This document shows, piece by piece, positions 14,386-19,043 of a stretch of 19,043 nt of DNA. The DNA lies in assembly GCA_012840625.1 (NCBI GenBank), contig DUSB01000205.1:1-19043 (forward strand), in the 5' to 3' direction. This DNA comes from Syntrophomonadaceae bacterium. Its GTDB lineage: Bacteria > Bacillota > Syntrophomonadia > Syntrophomonadales > Syntrophomonadaceae. The translations under genes were made by a program, and so were the position numbers. Position 1 is the first letter of the stretch; each line of letters opens with the position of its first letter. The notes below the pieces were generated by a model. That model worked only from the letters and a program-made list of their open reading frames with translations, had not been told where the DNA came from and searched no databases.

Positions 14386-14402
14386 TGTTTCAAAACGGTA
14401 CA
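14386..14402. promoter_or_regulatory. Candidate enhancer site 3 (17-bp element)
   Basis: TGTTTCAAAACGGTACA has left half TGTTTCA, the exact complement of the TGAAACA half in sites 1 and 2, and a partly matching right half. It is centred about 117 bases upstream of the -24 box. Confidence 0.5.
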
Positions 14403-14508
14403 AAAAACTGCGTTTAAAAGTCTGACCGTCAAAATTCATTTTTAAATTTTTTCTTTCTAAACTACCTACAGACCAGGGTTTTAGGTCGATTGCACTCAAG
14501 TTCACAAT

Positions 14509-14525
14509 TTGGCATGCTCTTTGCA
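14509..14525 (+). promoter_or_regulatory. Sigma-54 (RpoN) -24/-12 promoter for the thiolase operon
   Basis: TTGGCATGCTCTTTGCA matches the sigma-54 consensus TTGGCACGNNNNTTGCW at every fixed position except T for C after TTGGCA. The GG (14511-14512) and GC (14523-14524) are separated exactly as required. Transcription should begin near 14535. Such promoters need an AAA+ activator, and one is encoded downstream of the operon. Confidence 0.88.
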
Positions 14526-14576
14526 ATTACTTATAGCAGTTAGTCATTTAGCAATGTTTGCGCTGAGTTATTACAA

Positions 14577-14613
14577 AAACATAATTTATATAAAAATAAT
14601 GTAAATTATGTTT
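14577..14613 (+). repeat. AT-rich inverted repeat in the thiolase leader
   Basis: AAACATAATTTA (14577-14588) and its exact complement TAAATTATGTTT (14602-14613) flank a 13-base loop. It falls in the predicted untranslated leader, just before a TAGGAG that has no start codon close by. It may be an RNA hairpin or a protein-binding site. Confidence 0.65.
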
Positions 14614-14777
14614 ATAGGAGTTTAATCGAAATCAGTATAATATGCGCCAGGATCACCAAACCTAATGCATATTAAGTTGCATAGTAATAATCTCAAATTG
14701 GCTCAGCGAAAACAATATTCCATGCTTTTACATTAGTGCGGAAGCCAAAAGGCTAAATATGAAAGGAGTGTCGTAGC

Positions 14778-15980
14778 ATGACCCAGGAAGTTGTAATTGT
14801 AAGTGGATGCAGAACAGCTATCGGAAAATTTCTAGGCCAGTTTAAAGATGTACAGGCCAAGGACATGGCCATTTTAGTAGGCCAGGAAGCCATTAAAAGA
14901 GCAGGGGTCGATCCAGAAATAATTGACGAAATCGTTATGGGTGAAACCTTTCCACATATGCAGGGATCGTTACCGGCTCGCCAGGTAGGTATGGCCTGTG
15001 GCTTACCCTTTAGAAGTGGTGCGGTAAACGTTAACCAGAACTGCACCTCAGGTATGAGGGCTTTACAGGTTGCATGTCACAATATCCAGCTCGGTGAAAC
15101 GGATGTGGCATTGGTGGTAGGAGCCGAAAACATGACCAATGCTCCCTACATGCTGCCCAAGGCCAGAATGGGCTATAGGATGGGTCAGGGTAGTGTTGAA
15201 GATGCTATGCTTCATGATGGACTGGTTGACCAGTTAGTTCCAGGTCACATGGGTGTTACTGCTGAAAATGTAGCCAAGCTCTATAATATTACCCGTGAAG
15301 AATGCGATGAACTAGCTTTAAAAGATCATCAGAATGCGATCAAGGCTATTGATGAAGGGCGATTTAAGGAAGAGATTGTTCCTTATGTGCTCAAAACCAG
15401 GAAGGGTGAAGTCGTAATTGATACCGATGAACATCCTATGCGGGGTACCAGCCTGGAAAAAATGGCTAAATTAAAACCCGTTTTCATTAAGGATGGTATT
15501 GTTACAGCCGCCAATGCTTCCGGGATTAATGATGGTGCTGCAGCTGTGATTATCATGAGCAAGAAAAAAGCAGAAGAACTTGGCATAAAGCCGCTGCTTA
15601 AATTGGTTGCTTTTGGTGCAGAAGGTGTTGATCCTAAATATATGGGTCTGGGACCTGCTGTTGCTATTCCCAAAGCATTAAAGAATGCTGGATGGAAATA
15701 TGAAGATGTTGATTACTGGGAGATTAATAAGGCGTTTGCCCCACAATTTATTGGCTGTCAGAGGAAGCTTAAAGAAGACTTTAATATTGATCTAACTCTG
15801 GAAAACTGTAACCATAATGGATCAGGCATCGCTCTAGGTCACCCGGTTGGATGTACCGCTTTACGGATTATTGTTTCTTTGTACTACGAAATGAAGCGGA
15901 TCGGCGCTACAACTGGTGGAGCATCTGTTTGTGTAGGTGGCGGACCGGCTATGGCTTCACTGTGGACCAGAGACATCTAA
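14778..15980 (+). CDS. Acetyl-CoA C-acetyltransferase (thiolase)
   Basis: This thiolase cleaves acetoacetyl-CoA or another 3-ketoacyl-CoA to acetyl-CoA, the last step of beta-oxidation, or runs in reverse. The 400-residue length is normal. The nucleophile is Cys89 in NCTSGMRALQ. The second cysteine is Cys385 in SVCVGGG, and His355 is in IALGHPVG. The usual NEAFA motif reads NKAFA (317-321), and the usual NVNGGAIALGHP reads NHNGSGIALGHP, so this is a diverged member with the key Asn, His and Cys residues kept. The ATG has AAAGGAG at 14762-14768. It is the first gene after a sigma-54 promoter and lies 57 bases before an acyl-CoA dehydrogenase. Confidence 0.93.
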   Translation: MTQEVVIVSGCRTAIGKFLGQFKDVQAKDMAILVGQEAIKRAGVDPEIIDEIVMGETFPHMQGSLPARQVGMACGLPFRSGAVNVNQNCTSGMRALQVACHNIQLGETDVALVVGAENMTNAPYMLPKARMGYRMGQGSVEDAMLHDGLVDQLVPGHMGVTAENVAKLYNITREECDELALKDHQNAIKAIDEGRFKEEIVPYVLKTRKGEVVIDTDEHPMRGTSLEKMAKLKPVFIKDGIVTAANASGINDGAAAVIIMSKKKAEELGIKPLLKLVAFGAEGVDPKYMGLGPAVAIPKALKNAGWKYEDVDYWEINKAFAPQFIGCQRKLKEDFNIDLTLENCNHNGSGIALGHPVGCTALRIIVSLYYEMKRIGATTGGASVCVGGGPAMASLWTRDI

Positions 15981-16037
15981 GCGAAGGATATAGATTGAAT
16001 AAAAAGCATTATTAATGTATTTTTGGGAGGTAATACC

Positions 16038-17195
16038 ATGGATTTTCACCTAACAGAAGAACAAGAAATGATCAGACAGATGGCTTCTGATTTTGCTGCC
16101 AATGAACTTAAACCTAATGCAATTGAATGGGACAAGAATGATGAAGTTCCCATGGAAACAATTGCCAAAATGCAGGAATTAGGTCTTATGACCATAGGCG
16201 TTCCGGCTGAATATGGTGGAGACGGTCTGGATAATGTATCCAGATGTTTAATTTGTGAAGCAATTGGTAATGGTGATGCCGGAACGGCTTGTACCATGAT
16301 TGCATCTGCTTTATTGGCTACAGACCCCATCTTGGTTGGAGCCAATGATGAACAGAAAAAATGGTGGTATGGCCGCCAGATGGAAGGCGCTATTGCTGGA
16401 TTCTGTCTTACCGAACCCGGTGCCGGCTCTGATGCTCTGGGCATGTCTACTAAATGTGTCAAAGACGGTAATGACTATATCCTAAATGGGACCAAACAGT
16501 TTATTACTAACGGCGGTATTGCCAAGCAGTTCTCTGTTTTCGCTACCCTGGATAAAAAGCTTGGTAACAAAGGGATCTGTGCATTTATGGTTGACAGAGA
16601 CTGGCCCGGAGTCTCGATTGGCCCCAAGGAAGATAAATTGGGTATACGTAGCTCCAGTACCACTTCCGTAATCTTTGAAGATGTACGGGTTCCTGCCTCC
16701 TTCCTTCTGGGCGGCGAAGGTAAAGGTGTACCTATTTTGATGGAAACTCTGGATCTTTCCCGTACTGCTGTTGGGGCAATGGCTACTGGCGTTTCTCAGG
16801 CAGCTTTAGAGGATTCAATAAGCTATGCTAATGAAAGACAGCAGTTTGGTAAACCGATTGCTGCTTTCCAGGCTATACAGTTCAAGCTGGCTGAAATGGC
16901 TGTTCGTACTGAGACTGCTCGCTTGCTCTACTTAAAGGCCGCTTATTTACAGGACAATGGAATGCCTTTCAAGACCGTTTCCTCTATGGCTAAATTGCAT
17001 GCTGGTCAGGCTGCGATGTTAAATGGTATTGATGGTGTTCAGGTATATGGTGGATATGGATTTACCAAGGAATACCCGATGGAAAAATACCTGCGCGATG
17101 CTAAGATTATGCAGATTTTCGAAGGAACAGAAGAAGTACAAAAAATGGTTATTGGAAAATACTTGAGCAAAGGCGGTTATAATCCGTTTGTATAA
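16038..17195 (+). CDS. Acyl-CoA dehydrogenase, short-chain (butyryl-CoA) type
   Basis: This FAD enzyme interconverts a saturated acyl-CoA and its 2-enoyl-CoA, the first oxidation of beta-oxidation. The 385 residues carry the family landmarks in order: LTEPGAGSD (124-132), NGTKQFITNGG (150-160), ERQQFGKPIAAFQ (266-278), QVYGGYGFTKEYPMEKYLRDAKI (335-357, quoted by key parts: QVYGGYGFTKEYP and RDAKI) and FEGTEEVQKMVIG (361-373) with catalytic Glu362. Glu at this position matches butyryl/short-chain dehydrogenases. ATG 16038 has GGGAGG at 16025-16030. No etfAB, crotonase or hydroxyacyl-CoA dehydrogenase is adjacent, so the pathway partners must be elsewhere. Its chain-length preference cannot be fixed by eye. 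Confidence 0.93.
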   Translation: MDFHLTEEQEMIRQMASDFAANELKPNAIEWDKNDEVPMETIAKMQELGLMTIGVPAEYGGDGLDNVSRCLICEAIGNGDAGTACTMIASALLATDPILVGANDEQKKWWYGRQMEGAIAGFCLTEPGAGSDALGMSTKCVKDGNDYILNGTKQFITNGGIAKQFSVFATLDKKLGNKGICAFMVDRDWPGVSIGPKEDKLGIRSSSTTSVIFEDVRVPASFLLGGEGKGVPILMETLDLSRTAVGAMATGVSQAALEDSISYANERQQFGKPIAAFQAIQFKLAEMAVRTETARLLYLKAAYLQDNGMPFKTVSSMAKLHAGQAAMLNGIDGVQVYGGYGFTKEYPMEKYLRDAKIMQIFEGTEEVQKMVIGKYLSKGGYNPFV

Positions 17196-17223
17196 GTAAA
17201 CTTCATACCAACTCCTGTCATTG

Positions 17224-17253
17224 CAAGGACCCGAGCTTCGGCTCGGGTCCTTG
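17224..17253 (+). terminator. Strong hairpin after the acyl-CoA dehydrogenase gene
   Basis: A perfect 13-bp GC-rich stem (CAAGGACCCGAGC, 17224-17236) closes on a TTCG loop, the very stable cUUCGg tetraloop. No T-run follows, so it may terminate weakly or protect the transcript's 3' end. It separates the operon from the activator gene. Confidence 0.7.
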
Positions 17254-17260
17254 AACATAT

Positions 17261-17288
17261 TTGACGATCCTCAACAAAATGTTACAAT
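17261..17288 (+). promoter_or_regulatory. Candidate sigma-A promoter for the activator gene
   Basis: TTGACG (17261-17266), a 16-base spacer and TACAAT (17283-17288) each match 5 of 6 consensus bases. Transcription would begin near 17295, giving a leader of 45-65 bases. Confidence 0.55.
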
Positions 17289-17310
17289 TTTATATGATAT
17301 GACATTGTAA
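17282..17310. promoter_or_regulatory. Inverted repeat over the activator -10 region
   Basis: TTACAAT (17282-17288) and its exact complement ATTGTAA (17304-17310) lie 15 bases apart. The left arm coincides with the -10 box. TGTTACA (17280) and TGTTGCA (17311) resemble the TGTTYCA half-site upstream of the thiolase gene and are 31 bases apart. Confidence 0.5.
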
Positions 17311-17338
17311 TGTTGCATTGGGAACAAATTCGGAGCAT

Positions 17339-19043
17339 ATGTCTGGAGAGATTGTAGAGATGAATGACAGGGGAAAGGAAAATAAAAATAACGTAGACAA
17401 TATGGATTATAGCGTTAAGCAGTCATCTGATTCTCCAGCTATGGTAAATCCGGATGTCAACAGGCTAAGCCCCGTTTTTGGGGCTGAATTAATGGCGGGA
17501 AAAAAGCAGGAACACTACGAACTCCTGTATATGAGCCGTAATTTACAGGATTTAATCAACGAAAACATTACCCTGATTGATAATCTAATTTTAACCGACG
17601 AGCAAGGCAATCTGGTTTATGTGCAAACAGCAGATCAAAGAATTGAAAATCTCCTGACCCCGGGCTGTTCCTTGGCAACATCAAGGATAGGGGAGAATGG
17701 CATTGGCGCGGCGCTGAAAAAACGTGTGCCGATTAAAAAGATTGGGCCGGAGCACTATTTACATATTCTACACTCCTTTATTTCCGTTGGCATCCCCATT
17801 TTAAAAGGGGATAAATTGATAGGCAGTGTTGGGTTTTTTATACCGCTGGAAAAAGATAGCGCTACAATTTTGCAGAGCGGGATTCTGGATTTTATTATTG
17901 AGACCATTCAGGGTGCTAGTTCAAAAATGCTGGAAACTCGGCGTTATCTGGACGAGCTGTTCCTATTAAAGGAATTTTTTAACAAATTAGACAATGACTG
18001 TGGAATGATTCTTATTTCCGCCGAAGGTAAAATTTTACAGGTGAATGCAGAAGCCGAGTCACTTATCGGGGTAGATAAAAACGACCTCATCGGTACGCAT
18101 ATCAGCAGCTATCTAGGTGATGAATGGGAAACGATGCGCTCCCGGGATAACAGCCAGGCACCCTATCCTATATGGTTTGAAACGGAATATAGGGAAGTAG
18201 GCTTGTTAGCCCGCCTGCATCCTCTGGTTCGCTATGAGAGATATGTAGTAGGCTATAATCTTAAAATAAGACCTACAGTAAGCAGGGAAGCGACTAACGC
18301 CAAACCGAACTATTTTGAATTTAAAGATATTATTGGACAGGATAAGGAGTTTGTACGCCTGATTAAATTAGCCCGGGCGATTGCTCCCAGTCCTTCCAGT
18401 GTGTTAATAAGCGGAGAAAGCGGGACAGGCAAAGAACTATTTGCCCAGGCTATTCATAACGCCAGCTATGGCAAAAAGGGTCCCTTTGTCGCCATCAACT
18501 GTGCCGCTATTCCTAGCGAACTTATTGAAACGGAATTGTTTGGTTATGTTGAAGGTGCTTTTACCGGCGCCCGGCGTGGTGGTATGCAGGGCAAATTTGT
18601 ACAGGCCAGTGGCGGCACCCTTTTTTTAGATGAGATCGGAGATATGCCGCTGGAATTACAGTCAAAGCTCCTGCGTGTGCTGCAGGAACGCATGGTGGTA
18701 CCGGTAGGGGGAAATCAGGCTATCCCGGTGGACTTTCGCCTGATATCTGCTACCAACCAATGCCTGGATGAGCTCATACAGGCTGGCGAATTTCGTGCCG
18801 ATCTTTATTATCGTTTAAATGTTATCAACATATTAATTCCACCACTTAGAGAACGTAAAGATGACATTGCACTTCTGGCCCGGCATTTTGCCCTGGTCTA
18901 TGCCAATAAGTTGGGCAGAGGGACCATTGATATTAGTGAAGAAGCCATCAAAGTTATGCAGAACTATAATTGGCCTGGCAACATCCGGGAACTGGAAAAT
19001 GTCATAGAAATGGCTGTAAACCTCTGCTCGGATTGTATCGAGG
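17339..19043 (+). CDS. Sigma-54-dependent activator, AcoR-like GAF-PAS-AAA+ (3' partial)
   Basis: This enhancer-binding protein activates sigma-54 RNA polymerase. The frame is open to the window end (568 codons seen). The N-terminus is AcoR-like: a GAF-type region at about residues 60-170 (ENGIGAALKKRVPIKKIGPEHYLHILHSF by pieces: GENGIGAAL, IGPEHY), then a PAS-like segment at 215-270 (GMILISAEGKILQVN). The AAA+ domain has FKDIIGQD (328-335), Walker A GESGTGKE (359-366), the sigma-54-contacting GAFTGA (406-411), GGTLFLDEIGDMP (425-437) with Walker B, FRADLYYRLNV (485-495) with arginine fingers, and WPGNIRELENV (545-555). The Fis-type DNA-binding end lies past the window. ATG 17339 or 17360 may be the start. 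No receiver domain is present, so a small ligand is the likely signal. Confidence 0.93.
   Translation, partial: MSGEIVEMNDRGKENKNNVDNMDYSVKQSSDSPAMVNPDVNRLSPVFGAELMAGKKQEHYELLYMSRNLQDLINENITLIDNLILTDEQGNLVYVQTADQRIENLLTPGCSLATSRIGENGIGAALKKRVPIKKIGPEHYLHILHSFISVGIPILKGDKLIGSVGFFIPLEKDSATILQSGILDFIIETIQGASSKMLETRRYLDELFLLKEFFNKLDNDCGMILISAEGKILQVNAEAESLIGVDKNDLIGTHISSYLGDEWETMRSRDNSQAPYPIWFETEYREVGLLARLHPLVRYERYVVGYNLKIRPTVSREATNAKPNYFEFKDIIGQDKEFVRLIKLARAIAPSPSSVLISGESGTGKELFAQAIHNASYGKKGPFVAINCAAIPSELIETELFGYVEGAFTGARRGGMQGKFVQASGGTLFLDEIGDMPLELQSKLLRVLQERMVVPVGGNQAIPVDFRLISATNQCLDELIQAGEFRADLYYRLNVINILIPPLRERKDDIALLARHFALVYANKLGRGTIDISEEAIKVMQNYNWPGNIRELENVIEMAVNLCSDCIE

Larger units (their letters stand above)
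14217..14777 (+). other. 561-base regulatory region between aroF and the thiolase gene
   Basis: No credible gene lies here. The region holds, in order, the aroF terminator hairpin, three 17-bp inverted-repeat elements, a sigma-54 promoter, and a leader of about 240 bases with an AT-rich 12-bp hairpin. An 80-codon open frame on the minus strand (14284-14526) has no ribosome site or family features and runs through the regulatory motifs. Confidence 0.8.

Noticed and set aside
14284..14526. 80-codon open frame on the minus strand
   Set aside because: It has no ribosome site and no recognisable domain, and it covers the three symmetric sites and the sigma-54 promoter.
14553..14582. Sigma-A promoter (TTGCGC with ATAATT-like -10) in the thiolase leader
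   Set aside because: Both boxes are poor matches and the upstream sigma-54 element is far stronger.
16023..16037. TTG start for the acyl-CoA dehydrogenase
   Set aside because: It lies on the ribosome site itself; ATG 16038 is properly spaced and gives the normal N-terminus.
15981..16037. Second promoter between thiolase and acyl-CoA dehydrogenase genes
   Set aside because: No -24/-12 or good -35/-10 pair is visible; the 57-base gap fits one transcript.
18441..18629. 62-codon plus-strand open frame
   Set aside because: It lies wholly inside the AAA+ domain of the activator, which has clear motifs in the other frame.

Overview
The window looks like a chromosomal segment from an anaerobic, endospore-lineage Firmicute, most like the butyrate-degrading Syntrophomonadaceae. 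This is inferred from gene content: ScpA/ScpB with the sporulation genes ytfJ, spmA and spmB; a four-subunit ferredoxin-dependent 2-oxoacid oxidoreductase; and a thiolase plus acyl-CoA dehydrogenase pair next to a sigma-54 activator. Most genes have strong Shine-Dalgarno sites. No rRNA, tRNA, CRISPR array, insertion sequence or phage gene was seen.

Layout. Positions 1-3546 hold a tightly packed plus-strand operon: a site-2-type M50 protease (5' end outside the window), scpA, scpB, a DUF1992 protein, a DUF2953 membrane protein and ytfJ, closed by a strong terminator. Positions 3657-5672 hold spmA-spmB and an RluB-type pseudouridine synthase, again ending at a likely terminator. Positions 5870-7220 hold an unrecognised 143-residue protein and an HDOD-domain protein with a terminator. 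Positions 7406-10789 are an energy-metabolism operon: a P-loop ATPase/GTPase, a two-cluster ferredoxin, then the alpha, beta and gamma subunits of a 2-oxoacid:ferredoxin oxidoreductase. Positions 10910-14261 are an aromatic-biosynthesis neighbourhood: an unknown membrane-anchored protein, a HutP-like protein, AroH chorismate mutase, a minus-strand Nit2-like omega-amidase, and a DAHP synthase that is only the catalytic core.

Positions 14217-19043 are the most interesting part. A 561-base non-coding region carries three 17-bp inverted-repeat sites, then a near-perfect sigma-54 (-24/-12) promoter about 250 bases before a thiolase and an acyl-CoA dehydrogenase. Directly downstream lies an AcoR-like GAF-PAS-AAA+ sigma-54 activator with an intact GAFTGA motif, cut by the window end. 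The simplest reading is a self-contained control module. The activator would bind the tandem sites, contact sigma-54 RNA polymerase and switch on a beta-oxidation or butyrate-metabolism operon in response to an unknown signal sensed by its GAF or PAS domain. The activator gene has its own sigma-A-like promoter, overlapped by an inverted repeat that could serve autoregulation.

Two further points merit a second look. The HutP-like protein next to aroH appears to lack two of the metal-binding histidines known in Bacillus HutP. The P-loop protein is co-transcribed with the oxidoreductase. Family calls were made by reading motifs; no database search was run.
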